Positions 8,304 through 16,951 of a stretch of 64,000 nt of DNA are shown piece after piece. This DNA comes from Soonwooa buanensis (GTDB taxonomy: Bacteria; Bacteroidota; Bacteroidia; Flavobacteriales; Weeksellaceae). The stretch lies in the NCBI RefSeq assembly GCF_900167905.1, contig NZ_FUYZ01000004.1, forward strand, positions 1 through 64,000, written 5' to 3'. Position numbers and translations under genes: made by a program. Every line of letters starts with the position of its first letter. The first letter of the stretch is position 1. The notes under the pieces were generated by a model. The model did no database searches and was not told the DNA's origin. It saw nothing but the letters and a program-made list of their open reading frames with translations.

Positions 8304-9005
8304 TTATAAAACGATTTGTTTAATAAACTCATCGCTTTCGATTTTGCCATCTTTTAAGACAACATTACGTTTGGTTTGTGCGGCAACATCAGGTTCGTGG
8401 GTTACGACAACAATCGTTTTTCCTTCGTTGTTAATGTCTTGCAAAAGCTTCATGATATCATGCGTCGTTTGCGAATCTAATGCACCAGTTGGCTCATCCG
8501 CCAAGATAAGTTTTGGTTCGGTGATTAGTGCGCGAGCAATCGCCACACGTTGTTTTTGTCCACCTGACATTTCGCTTGGTAGGTGGTTTGCCCATTGTCC
8601 AAGTCCAACTTTTTCGAGATATTCTAATGCTTTTTGGCTTCTTTCTTTACGACCAACACCTTGATAATATAATGGAAGTGCAACATTTTCGACTGCTGTT
8701 TTATAATTAATCAAATTAAAGGATTGAAATATAAATCCTAAAAACTTGCTTCGATATTCTGCTGCGCGACTTTCTGTCAAATGTTTGATCGGGACGCCGT
8801 CTAGTTCATAAATACCAGTGTCGGCTTCGTCGAGGATACCGATAATATTCAATAATGTAGATTTTCCCGAACCAGAAGAACCCATAATCGATACAAACTC
8901 ACCTTCCGAAATATTAAGGTTGATACCTTTCAGAACATGTAATTTGCTCTTACCAATATCATAGGATTTGTTGAGTTCTTCAATTTTTAAAATTAAATTC
9001 GACAT
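8304..9005 (-). CDS. MacB/LolD-type ABC transporter ATP-binding subunit
   Basis: A 233-residue stand-alone ATPase. It has Walker A GSSGSGKST at residues 42-50, a Q-loop (IFQSFNL), signature MSGGQKQR, Walker B LILADEPTGALD and the switch His in VVVTHEP. 'DEPTGALDS' is characteristic of the MacB/LolD group, which energises FtsX-type permeases. It is the first gene of the operon and lies divergent from the tolC-like gene across 132 bp. Confidence 0.93.
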   Translation of the reverse strand: MSNLILKIEELNKSYDIGKSKLHVLKGINLNISEGEFVSIMGSSGSGKSTLLNIIGILDEADTGIYELDGVPIKHLTESRAAEYRSKFLGFIFQSFNLINYKTAVENVALPLYYQGVGRKERSQKALEYLEKVGLGQWANHLPSEMSGGQKQRVAIARALITEPKLILADEPTGALDSQTTHDIMKLLQDINNEGKTIVVVTHEPDVAAQTKRNVVLKDGKIESDEFIKQIVL

Positions 9006-9137
9006 ATTCTCGGCTTATATTCTAATAGGTAATTGAGATTGTTAAAAAGTTACAATTATTTTCAAAAAAAATATTTTTTTTAATTATTGCGTAACAATTT
9101 ATCAATTATTGAGTCTTATTGTGTATAAACTATTATT

Positions 9138-10493
9138 ATGACACTTCGTAATGTATTAGCAGCTTCGGTAATTTGTTTTGGCGTTTTTGGATATGGTCAA
9201 AAGATTTGGACTTTGCAAGAATGCGTGGACTATGCAGCAAAAAGCAATCTTCAGGTTATCCAAAATTCTTACAATAAAAAAGTACAAGAATCGAATTTAA
9301 CGATTGCAAAAAAAGAATATTTACCGAATGTTAGCGGAAGTATTTCTAATACGGCGACTTTTGGACAAAGCCAAGATGTATTTGGAGTGTCGCAACGTAA
9401 TGATAATTTTAATAACAATGCGAATGTCGGTGCTAATATTTTGGTATATAACAATGGACGTTTAGAAAAGAATATTCGAAAAGTTCAGTTTGATGTCGAA
9501 GCTTCGCAGTTTGATGTGGAGACGGTTCAGAATAATATCTCGTTACAAATTGCGCAACAATATTTAAGTATTTTATTAAATAAGGAAATTGTTAAAATTT
9601 CGCAAAGCGCTTTGCAAAATGCCCAAAAATTACGTGATCGCGCAAAAATAACTACCGATGTTGGGACAACTGCACAAACGATCTTGGCAGAAGCTGACGC
9701 TGCTTTAGCTAGAGAAAAACAAAATCTAAAAGTGGCGGAAGTTAATCGTGATAGAAGCCGATTTGCGCTTGCTCAACTTTTGATTTTAACCGATTATAAA
9801 GAATTTGACGTTGCTGATGTTCCGATACTATTTGATCCACAAGCGCCAGATTTGGGTGTCGAGCAAGTTTTGGACAAAGCCTACGGAAATCAACCTCAGA
9901 TAAAAGCTGCTGAAAGCCGTATCAAATCTTCGGAAGCCCAAACTGAAGTTGTTAAAACTGCTTTTTGGCCGACGATTACAGCTAATGCAGGAGTTGGTTC
10001 GTTTTATTTCAATTCTTTAGCAACCAACACAGTTGGGATTAACCCAGATGGTACGCCAATTAAAGAGCATGGTTTTTTCCAACAATACAAAGATAATTTT
10101 GGTCAACAAGTTGGGATTTCTGCAAACATTCCGATTTTTAATAAAGGTATAACGAAGCTACAGGTAGAGCAATCCAAAATCAACCAAGACATTGCAAAAA
10201 ATAATCTTGATCAGCAAAAATTGGATGTTAAACAAAATGTACAAAAAGCAGCTTTCGACGCAGATGCTAACTATCAAACTTTTTTAACATCTGTAGAAGC
10301 GGAAAAAAGTACCAAGCTGGCTTTAGATTTTGCAGAAAAAAGTTATGAAGCTGGTCGTACAAGCATCTATGATCTCAATATTGCTAGAAATAATTATGCA
10401 AATGCGCAGGGAAGCGTTGCACAAGCGAAATTCAATTATTTATTTAGTCAAAAATTGCTAGATTTCTATTCAGGAATTCCTTTAAGTTTATAA
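9138..10493 (+). CDS. TolC-family outer membrane channel
   Basis: A 451-residue outer membrane efflux protein. A signal peptide ends near the GYGQ at residue 21, and two OEP repeats follow (about 30-220 and 240-445), full of long helices with Ala, Gln and Asn. Typical features are TLQECVDYAAKSNLQV at the N-terminus and YEAGRTSIYDLNIARNNYANA near the end. It should form the trimeric exit duct for the divergent efflux operon at 9005-4314. The 132-bp spacer probably holds both promoters. Confidence 0.93.
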   Translation: MTLRNVLAASVICFGVFGYGQKIWTLQECVDYAAKSNLQVIQNSYNKKVQESNLTIAKKEYLPNVSGSISNTATFGQSQDVFGVSQRNDNFNNNANVGANILVYNNGRLEKNIRKVQFDVEASQFDVETVQNNISLQIAQQYLSILLNKEIVKISQSALQNAQKLRDRAKITTDVGTTAQTILAEADAALAREKQNLKVAEVNRDRSRFALAQLLILTDYKEFDVADVPILFDPQAPDLGVEQVLDKAYGNQPQIKAAESRIKSSEAQTEVVKTAFWPTITANAGVGSFYFNSLATNTVGINPDGTPIKEHGFFQQYKDNFGQQVGISANIPIFNKGITKLQVEQSKINQDIAKNNLDQQKLDVKQNVQKAAFDADANYQTFLTSVEAEKSTKLALDFAEKSYEAGRTSIYDLNIARNNYANAQGSVAQAKFNYLFSQKLLDFYSGIPLSL

Positions 10494-10525
10494 ATAAATT
10501 TCTTTAAAAAGTTAAATTTTAAGCT

Positions 10526-10555
10526 TTTGATTTGTTTATTATTTGATTAAATTTG
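10526..10555 (+). promoter_or_regulatory. Bacteroidota-type promoter abutting the NUDIX gene
   Basis: TTTG at 10526-10529, then 18 nt, then TAAATTTG at 10548-10555. The start codon lies only 4 nt further on. By the Bacteroidota -33/-7 rule, transcription should begin at or next to the ATG, predicting a leaderless mRNA. Confidence 0.65.
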
Positions 10556-10559
10556 AGAC

Positions 10560-11189
10560 ATGCGAAAGTTTGGAAAAGATTTATTAATAAATCTAAAAAA
10601 TGCTGATTTAAAGGGCGAAGATGCGCATTGTATCTATTCGCCAGCTTACCGACCACTGTTTTCTTACGATGATATTTTGACCAAGAATCCTAAGTTTGCG
10701 GCGGTTAATATTTTGTTGTACTTAAAAAATGATGAGTGGTATTTCCCATTGATGGTGCGTAGCGAAAATGAGCACGATCGCCATAGTGGGCAAATATCTT
10801 TGCCAGGAGGAAAGCGGGAAGAGCAAGACCTTAATTTTGCTGATACTGCGAAACGCGAAACCTCAGAAGAAATGGGTATTGATCCGCATTACATCAGAAT
10901 TATTCGTGAGATTTCTCCGATCTATATTCCGCCGAGCAATTTTTATGTTCATCCATTTATTTCGTTTACTAAAAAAAATCCAACTTTCATTTTACAAGAG
11001 AGCGAAGCTGTAGAGTTAATCGAGTTTCCGGTGAGTTCTTTATTGGCGTTGCCAGACAAACCAAAAATGATGACAATGGCGACCAGCAGAGGATACGACG
11101 TTCCTGTTATCGATTTTAATGGTTATCTTATTTGGGGTGCAACCTCAATGATTTTGAGTGAGTTTAGCTTGTTATTGAAAAATGTTTAA
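10560..11189 (+). CDS. NUDIX hydrolase, CoA pyrophosphatase-like (NudL)
   Basis: A 209-residue NUDIX enzyme. The Nudix box reads GGKREEQDLNFADTAKRETSEEMGI, starting near residue 87, with G, RE.SEE and G in place and two extra residues of spacing. It is preceded by the CoA-family signature LMVRSENEHDRHSGQISLPGG. This pairing points to hydrolysis of CoA or its derivatives to 4'-phosphopantetheine and 3',5'-ADP, with Mg or Mn bound by the Glu residues. It is followed at 50 nt by the acyltransferase gene on the same strand. Confidence 0.87.
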   Translation: MRKFGKDLLINLKNADLKGEDAHCIYSPAYRPLFSYDDILTKNPKFAAVNILLYLKNDEWYFPLMVRSENEHDRHSGQISLPGGKREEQDLNFADTAKRETSEEMGIDPHYIRIIREISPIYIPPSNFYVHPFISFTKKNPTFILQESEAVELIEFPVSSLLALPDKPKMMTMATSRGYDVPVIDFNGYLIWGATSMILSEFSLLLKNV

Positions 11190-11239
11190 ATTTGCGCTTC
11201 GAAAAAAATCAGACTAGCGCTGAGTTATAACTGCAAAAA

Positions 11240-12043
11240 ATGGCGAAAAAAAATATTTTTACTGACTCTTTTGGGAATATCTATGTCCTCAAACGTTTTA
11301 TAATTTTTATATTAGGTTTGGTGTCGTATCGCCGTTTTAATGGTTTTAATAAACTAAAAATTACAGGTTCCGAAAACCTTGTTGATCTACCAAAAACCAA
11401 TGTGCTTTTTGTGTCGAATCACCAAACTTATTTCGCTGACGTTGCTGCAATGTACCATGCATTTTGCTCAGTTAATAACGGTTATCTTAACACCATCAAA
11501 AATCCAATTTATCTGTTAAATCCCAAAGTTGACTTCTATTATGTTGCTGCGGAAGAAACGATGAACAAAGGACTTCTTGCAAGAATTTTTAAAATCGCAG
11601 GTGCGGTGACTGTTAAAAGAACTTGGCGTGCCGAGGGACAAAATGTTAACCGAATGGTTGATATGAGCGAAGTTGAAAACATCATGAAAGCCTTGGATAA
11701 TGGTTGGGTAATTACTTTTCCGCAAGGGACAACGTCTGCTTTTGCACAAGGGAGAAAAGGAACCGCTAGATTAGTGAAAAATCAAAGACCAATTGTTATT
11801 CCGATAAAAATAAACGGTTTTCGTAGAGCTTTTGATAAAAAAGGTTTGAAAATAAAAGTCACTGGGACTAAACCAACTTTGGAGTTTAAACCTGCTTTAT
11901 ATATCGATTACGACAACGAATCACCTGCAGAAATTCTTGACAAAATTATGGTCGCAATTGAGCAAACGCCCGAACACAACTTACTCCACGAGTACGATGA
12001 AGAACTAAAAGCCCAGAAAGCTAAGGACGATCCTAAAGCCTAA
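11240..12043 (+). CDS. PlsC-like 1-acylglycerol-phosphate acyltransferase, variant motifs
   Basis: A 267-residue membrane-associated protein of the LPLAT/PlsC superfamily. The catalytic block reads SNHQTYFAD (His61, Asp67), with five residues between His and Asp where classic PlsC has four. The third block is FPQGTTS (160-166) where PlsC has FPEGTRS. A hydrophobic helix lies near residues 18-32. PlsC enzymes add the second acyl chain in phospholipid synthesis. The altered motifs suggest a subfamily with another acceptor or acyl donor. The C-terminus ends in a charged Lys/Glu tail, and a terminator follows. Confidence 0.8.
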   Translation: MAKKNIFTDSFGNIYVLKRFIIFILGLVSYRRFNGFNKLKITGSENLVDLPKTNVLFVSNHQTYFADVAAMYHAFCSVNNGYLNTIKNPIYLLNPKVDFYYVAAEETMNKGLLARIFKIAGAVTVKRTWRAEGQNVNRMVDMSEVENIMKALDNGWVITFPQGTTSAFAQGRKGTARLVKNQRPIVIPIKINGFRRAFDKKGLKIKVTGTKPTLEFKPALYIDYDNESPAEILDKIMVAIEQTPEHNLLHEYDEELKAQKAKDDPKA

Positions 12044-12049
12044 TAAATC

Positions 12050-12081
12050 AAAAACCTACGAAATTTTCGCAGGTTTTTTTT
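12050..12081 (+). terminator. Rho-independent terminator after the acyltransferase
   Basis: The stem AAACCTACGAAA / TTTCGCAGGTTT has one mismatch and is followed by a run of T. It begins 7 nt after the stop at 12043. Confidence 0.85.
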
Positions 12082-12142
12082 ATTAATGTAAATACCTAAT
12101 ATTCGGTATGTTGCATATGTGAATATATGTTTAGATTTACAT

Positions 12143-14035
12143 ATGTTCTCGTATAGTCGATTTTTCATATTTTTTTTAATTATCAGTTGTTCGTTTTTCT
12201 TCGGACAACAAAAGTCTCGTGACACTTTTTTAATTAAAGGTGCTAACTGGGAGCAGATGGCTGACTATGTGAGTTTTTTTGAAGATAGGTCCCACAAGCT
12301 TTCCCTAGATGAAGTTTTGACTTTAGAGCGCAATCATCAGTTTAGAAAAAAGAAAGAATATCGAGTATTCAACAGTAGATATACAAGATCAGACTTTTGG
12401 TTTGTCCTTCCTATTAAGAATGTAAGCGAAAAAGATTTGCAATTGGTTTGGAGTTTTTACAATAACAATTTCAATGTCGATTTTTATGATATAACGAAAG
12501 CGAATAATGCGACACTATTAGCTCAAGTTTCACCAGAACAAATGATTGATGAAAGGCCTTTTGACTCGCGTGCTTTATGTCTGCCTTTTACTCTAAAACC
12601 AAAAGAATTCAAAAAAATTCTGGCTAAAATTAATATTACAAATGCTAATCAAATCTATTTTTTGTCGGACGTTACAACGGTAGAAGATATGTTATTTTGG
12701 GAGCAAAATTATGCCATGACAGTTGGGCAATTTTTGGGATATTTTGGCTTCATGTGTTTATTTAATATTTTCCTTTTTTTTATCTTAAAACAAGAGGTGC
12801 ATTTATGGCATGGTTTCTATGTTTTCAGTATTATTTTGTTTACACTTAACGAGAACATTGTAGATGTTCTACTGCTACCAAAGTGGCTTTATCATTTTCT
12901 GTTGAATTTCCCTAAGATGTTTTGGCTGCTGGTTTCGTTGATATTTTGTATAAAAGTTTTTCAGTTATTTACAGATCAAAAAAGGAATTTTCCTAGATTA
13001 TACAGGGTTCTTTTTTTCTGTCGGAATTTGATTATTGTTACGGTTGTCGTACAATTTTTATTGTGTGTTTTTTTGAATGTGCAAGACACAATCGCGTACG
13101 AGTTTTCGATTTTTTCTGATTCTTTATTACTGGTTGTATCAATTTTGGTTTTCGTTTCAATAATTTATCAAAGTATTAGAGGCGATAAGAATAGTATCTA
13201 TTTTCTAGTAGCATCACTTTTTATTTTAATAGCATTTATCAATTATATGCTAGATGCCATATGGCAAATGCAGTTATTCTACTTTCAGCCAGGAAATATT
13301 TTGGTTGGTATGATGGTGGAAGTTTCTCTCTTGACAGCCATTTTTATAGTAATAATTGTTAAACAAAGTCGAGAGAATAGGAAACAGTTTGAAGTGAAAA
13401 GTATTGAAAATCAGAAGCTCTCCAAAATGATGCTTAATTTACAAGAAGAAGAACGTAAAGAGATTGCACAAGAAATTCATGACGGTGTTGGAAGTCATTT
13501 ATCTGGATTGAAATTATATATTCAGAATATTTTTGAATCTAAAAAACCAATTGAAGAAGATGTTAAATCTGATATTTTAGGACAAATGAAAAACATTTAT
13601 GAAGACCTAAGGAATATTAGCCATCAATTGATGCCAGCTTTTATAGAAGATAGCAAGATTAATGATTTGTTGACGAATAAATTCGAACAATATCAAAGAC
13701 AGTTTCCGAACATCAGATTCGGATTTCAGGAAAATATCGAAGGTGCAAAACTCTCACAAACAGAGCGTTTGCACACTTATAGGATGATTACTGCGCTGGT
13801 CGACAATGCGATAAAACATTCTGAATGTACAGAGATTAACTGTCAAATTTATTATGAAGACAAGCATCTCGAAATAACGGTGGAAGATAACGGAATTGGT
13901 TTTAATCTAGATTCGGATTTTTCAGGAATCGGATTAAGATCTGTAAAAAGTCGCATCAATTATCTTAAAGGCAACATTAATATCGAAAGCAATAAAGATG
14001 GCAGTATATTTATCATCAGCTTACCAATAAACTAA
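12143..14035 (+). CDS. 7TM-DISM sensor histidine kinase (HisKA_3 class)
   Basis: About 630 residues. ATG 12143 (MFSYSRFFIFF) is chosen over the GTG at 12119 because it begins a signal peptide ending near FGQQ. A 7TMR-DISMED2-type periplasmic beta domain (about 25-180) is followed by seven hydrophobic helices (about 190-400), a short coiled coil, the dimerisation and H-box EERKEIAQEIHDGVGSHLSG, and an HATPase_c domain with VDNAIKHS (N-box) and VEDNGIGF (G1). Such kinases sense extracellular ligands, often carbohydrates. The response regulator begins 8 nt after the stop, so they are a cognate pair. The ligand is unknown. Confidence 0.9.
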   Translation: MFSYSRFFIFFLIISCSFFFGQQKSRDTFLIKGANWEQMADYVSFFEDRSHKLSLDEVLTLERNHQFRKKKEYRVFNSRYTRSDFWFVLPIKNVSEKDLQLVWSFYNNNFNVDFYDITKANNATLLAQVSPEQMIDERPFDSRALCLPFTLKPKEFKKILAKINITNANQIYFLSDVTTVEDMLFWEQNYAMTVGQFLGYFGFMCLFNIFLFFILKQEVHLWHGFYVFSIILFTLNENIVDVLLLPKWLYHFLLNFPKMFWLLVSLIFCIKVFQLFTDQKRNFPRLYRVLFFCRNLIIVTVVVQFLLCVFLNVQDTIAYEFSIFSDSLLLVVSILVFVSIIYQSIRGDKNSIYFLVASLFILIAFINYMLDAIWQMQLFYFQPGNILVGMMVEVSLLTAIFIVIIVKQSRENRKQFEVKSIENQKLSKMMLNLQEEERKEIAQEIHDGVGSHLSGLKLYIQNIFESKKPIEEDVKSDILGQMKNIYEDLRNISHQLMPAFIEDSKINDLLTNKFEQYQRQFPNIRFGFQENIEGAKLSQTERLHTYRMITALVDNAIKHSECTEINCQIYYEDKHLEITVEDNGIGFNLDSDFSGIGLRSVKSRINYLKGNINIESNKDGSIFIISLPIN

Positions 14036-14043
14036 ATAACATC

Positions 14044-14643
14044 ATGAAAACTCAATTTATAATCGCCGATGATCATCCTATTCTCGTCAAGGGTATTAGC
14101 GATATTATCAAAGAGCATCAGCTAGGCGAAGTCATTGCCACAGCGAGTAATGGTCGAGAGTTACTTCAAAAACTTAACTCTTGTCATCCAACATTTATTA
14201 TTTTGGATATTAATATGCCTGAGTTAAATGGACTAGATGCCGCTTTAAAGATTAAAAATTTATACTCGAGTATTCCGATTTTGGTGGTTAGCATGAACGA
14301 AGATTTGACCGTTATTGAAAAGTTGAAAAAAATAGGAGTCAACGGTTTTATTCCGAAATCTTTTGAAAATGAAGATTTACAAACCGCAATTAATCAGATT
14401 TTAAAAGGAGAAGATTATTTCCCAAGTAGTATTAATTCTAAATTTTTTCAGAAAAAGCAATTAAGTCAGCGCGAAGTTGAAATCATAAAACTCATCATCG
14501 ATGGGAAAAGTAGCCGCGAAATTGCAGAATTATTAAAACTAAGTGTCTTTACCGTTGATACCCATCGCAAAAATATTGGTCGAAAAACAGGTGCTAAATC
14601 TGCTCTTCAACTCAGTAAAATAGATTTAAATGAGCATGTCTAG
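14044..14643 (+). CDS. LuxR/NarL-family response regulator
   Basis: A 199-residue regulator. The receiver domain (1-120) has the acidic pair ADD at residues 8-10, phospho-acceptor Asp55 in ILDINMPELNG and the conserved Lys in FIPKSF. The C-terminal LuxR helix-turn-helix (about 138-195) begins LSQREVEIIKLI and contains SSREIAELLKLSVFTVDTHRKNI. It is phosphorylated by the kinase just upstream and binds DNA as a dimer. Its targets are not evident. Confidence 0.95.
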   Translation: MKTQFIIADDHPILVKGISDIIKEHQLGEVIATASNGRELLQKLNSCHPTFIILDINMPELNGLDAALKIKNLYSSIPILVVSMNEDLTVIEKLKKIGVNGFIPKSFENEDLQTAINQILKGEDYFPSSINSKFFQKKQLSQREVEIIKLIIDGKSSREIAELLKLSVFTVDTHRKNIGRKTGAKSALQLSKIDLNEHV

Positions 14644-14655
14644 ACTAATTTTTAG

Positions 14656-14663
14656 TACTTTTG
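14656..14663 (+). promoter_or_regulatory. -7 box upstream of mpl
   Basis: TACTTTTG matches TAnnTTTG and lies 18 nt before the TTG start of mpl. No clear TTTG is seen at -33, so the assignment is tentative. Confidence 0.4.
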
Positions 14664-14681
14664 TTTCAAATTAAAATTGAA

Positions 14682-16019
14682 TTGAAAACGCATTTTATTG
14701 CAATCGGAGGTAGTGCGATGCACAATTTAGCGATTGCGCTTAAAGATAAAGGATATCAAGTAACAGGTTCGGACGACGCTATTTTTGAACCATCGCGTTC
14801 TAGACTAGAAAAGAAAGCAATTCTTCCCGCAGAGTTGGGTTGGTTTCCAGAAAAAATAACATCTGATATCGACGCTGTTATTTTAGGAATGCACGCGTAC
14901 GCTGACAATCCAGAATTGGCAAAAGCTAAAGAATTAGGTCTTAAAATATATTCGTATCCCGAATTTTTGTACGAGCAATCCAAACAGAAAACACGAGTTG
15001 TTATTGGCGGTTCTCACGGGAAAACGACCATTACATCTATGATTTTGCATGTTCTTAATTTTAATAAAAAGGACATCGATTATATGGTTGGTGCACAATT
15101 GGAAGGTTTCGATTGTATGGTGAAAATCACTGAGGATAACGATTTCATGATTTTGGAAGGCGACGAATATTTATCTTCAACGCTTGATCCAAGATCTAAA
15201 TTTTTGTTGTATCAACCAAATATCGCTCTTATTTCTGGAATCGCGTGGGATCATATCAACGTTTTCAAAACCTTTGACGATTACGTTGATCAGTTCAGAA
15301 AATTTGTGGCGAGTATTACGCCTGGCGGTGTTTTGGTCTATAACGAAGAAGATGCTGAGGTTGTAAAAGTTGTAGAATCTGCAGAAAATTATTTCAGAAA
15401 AATCCCTTACAAGACGCCAGACTACGAGATTGTTGACGATACCGTTTATTTAAAAACCGAAATGGGCGATATTCCGTTGTCGATTTTTGGAGCACATAAT
15501 TTGCTAAATCTTGAAGGCGCTCGACATATTTGCCAACAACTGGGCATTATGGAAGAAGAATTCTATGAAGCGATTATGAGTTTCAAAGGTGCTTCTAAGC
15601 GTTTAGAAAAAGTTGAACGTCCCGATGGCGGAACTTTATACAAAGATTTTGCGCATGCACCGAGCAAGGTAAAAGCTGCTGTTAAAGCTTTTGTAGAACA
15701 GTTTCCTAACAAAACTAAAAACGGATTTTTAGAGCTTCACACCTATTCGAGTCTTAACCCGATTTTCTTGGAGCAGTACGACCATGCGATGGACGGATTG
15801 GACAATGCTATTGTTTTTTATTCCGAAGACGCTTTGAAAATTAAAAGAATGGAAGCCATTTCTCCAGATTTTATCAAAGAAAAATTCAAAAATGAAAACT
15901 TGAAAGTTTTCACCAATGCCGATGATCTTCATCATTATTGGGCGACTTTGGACAAGAAAGATGGCGTCTTTTTGATGATGAGTTCTGGTAATTTTGGAGG
16001 ACTTGATTTAACAAAATAA
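14682..16019 (+). CDS. mpl: UDP-N-acetylmuramate:tripeptide ligase (Mpl-like), TTG start
   Basis: A Mur ligase of about 445 residues that in known homologues joins recovered murein tripeptide to UDP-MurNAc for cell-wall recycling. The N-terminal Rossmann motif IAIGGSAMHNLAIAL, ATP loop GGSHGKTTITSM and conserved DEYLSSTLD point to Mpl rather than MurC. There is no ATG near the conserved N-terminus. TTG at 14682 yields KTHFIAIGGSAMHN, the usual Mpl start, so it is preferred over TTG 14661. It follows the response regulator and converges on ybaK across repeat copy 2. Confidence 0.87.
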   Translation: MKTHFIAIGGSAMHNLAIALKDKGYQVTGSDDAIFEPSRSRLEKKAILPAELGWFPEKITSDIDAVILGMHAYADNPELAKAKELGLKIYSYPEFLYEQSKQKTRVVIGGSHGKTTITSMILHVLNFNKKDIDYMVGAQLEGFDCMVKITEDNDFMILEGDEYLSSTLDPRSKFLLYQPNIALISGIAWDHINVFKTFDDYVDQFRKFVASITPGGVLVYNEEDAEVVKVVESAENYFRKIPYKTPDYEIVDDTVYLKTEMGDIPLSIFGAHNLLNLEGARHICQQLGIMEEEFYEAIMSFKGASKRLEKVERPDGGTLYKDFAHAPSKVKAAVKAFVEQFPNKTKNGFLELHTYSSLNPIFLEQYDHAMDGLDNAIVFYSEDALKIKRMEAISPDFIKEKFKNENLKVFTNADDLHHYWATLDKKDGVFLMMSSGNFGGLDLTK

Positions 16020-16039
16020 AATTTAAAGAAGAATTATTT

Positions 16040-16281
16040 GGGCGTGTCCCTCGTATTTTTCCTTTACCAAACCTCATAGGTTTTTAGAAACCTATGAGGT
16101 TTTCTTTTGCCAAAATCCTCGGGTCGGGCTCTTTGTTGCAATCTTTGAGCTTGGCGCTCGGACGGCTCCGCTATGCTCCGCCGCCTCACGCCAAGCCAAA
16201 GGATTTCCACGTCGATCCCTCACGCGGGATGTAGTGTTATAAGACAAGAAGGCTTTCAGGGTTCAAAACCCTGAAAGCCTT
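16040..16281 (-). repeat. Composite intergenic hairpin repeat, copy 2, with inserted hairpin
   Basis: In reverse orientation this repeats copy 1: the AAGGCTTTCAGGGTT stem (16249-16263 and 16267-16281), AAGACAAG, the CCCTCACGC frame, the core CGGACGGCTCCGCTATGCTCCGCCGCC and the end GGGTCGGGCT with GGGCGTGTCC (from 16040). An 8-bp perfect stem GCTTGGCG/CGCCAAGC surrounds the core. Between GGGCGTGTCCCTCG and GGGTCGGGCT lies an extra module with a perfect 14-bp stem (16070-16083, 16088-16101). The whole lies between convergent mpl and ybaK. Confidence 0.85.
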
Positions 16282-16313
16282 TTAATAGTTCACATTAGTT
16301 TTTGATAAGAAAT

Positions 16314-16787
16314 TTAGCTACACAAATCAGCAAAACTAGCTTCGGTAACAATTTGTAAATCCTTTGGATTCAGAATAATCTGCAAACCACGTTTCCCAGC
16401 ACTTATGATAATTTCGTTTTCGAGAGTTGCTATTTCTTCGATGTAAGTTGGGAAAGCTTTCTTCATACCAATCGGCGAGCAGCCACCTCGGATATAACCA
16501 GTTGTCGCTAGTAAATCTTTAAGCGGAAGCATTTCACAGTTTTTGTTGCCTGACGCTTTTGCTAGCTTTTTGAAATCCAATTGCGCATCACCCGGAATAA
16601 CAGCCACCAAAAAAGGATCTTTTTGACCTTTCAGTATTAAAGTTTTATAAATTTTCTCCGCCGAAATTCCTAAAGATTCTGCCACGTGTTCTGCGCTGAG
16701 GTCGTTTTCGTCAACCTCATATTCTCGAAGTTCGAAGGCGATGTTTTGCGATTCTAAAATCCGTACAGCATTTGTTTTCTTAGACAT
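16314..16787 (-). CDS. ybaK: Cys-tRNA(Pro)/aminoacyl-tRNA deacylase YbaK
   Basis: A 157-residue YbaK/ProRS editing-domain protein. The N-terminal MSKKTNAVRILESQNIAFELREYEV and AEHVAESLGI are typical. A conserved Lys lies in IYKTLILKG, and the GGCSPIGMKK loop near residue 101 lines the active site. It hydrolyses Cys-tRNA(Pro) formed by error in prolyl-tRNA synthetase. The length is normal for the family. It is a single gene, with repeat copy 2 downstream. Confidence 0.92.
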   Translation of the reverse strand: MSKKTNAVRILESQNIAFELREYEVDENDLSAEHVAESLGISAEKIYKTLILKGQKDPFLVAVIPGDAQLDFKKLAKASGNKNCEMLPLKDLLATTGYIRGGCSPIGMKKAFPTYIEEIATLENEIIISAGKRGLQIILNPKDLQIVTEASFADLCS

Positions 16788-16915
16788 TTTCGAATATTTA
16801 AAACTAAGTTTTTTTGTTTTTTAGTTATGAGTTAACCATAAAAGGCGTAGCTTAATTCAAGCTTACAAAAGAAATTTTTTTTTGTGAACTTTATTTTTTA
16901 TGAGTAATCTTTACG

Positions 16916-16933
16916 CTTTTGTGGTTTAATAAT
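16916..16933 (+). repeat. 18-bp direct repeat shared with 63546-63563
   Basis: CTTTTGTGGTTTAATAAT occurs here and, identically, at 63546-63563, both between genes. A related CTTTTGTGGTTT occurs near 35470. Its function is unknown. Confidence 0.6.
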
Positions 16934-16951
16934 ATTTAATAAAACCTAAAT

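Noticed and set aside
9006-9137. Specific operator in the spacer between the efflux operon and tolC-like gene
   Set aside because: The region is AT-rich with runs of A and T, and no convincing palindrome or complete promoter pair could be picked out.
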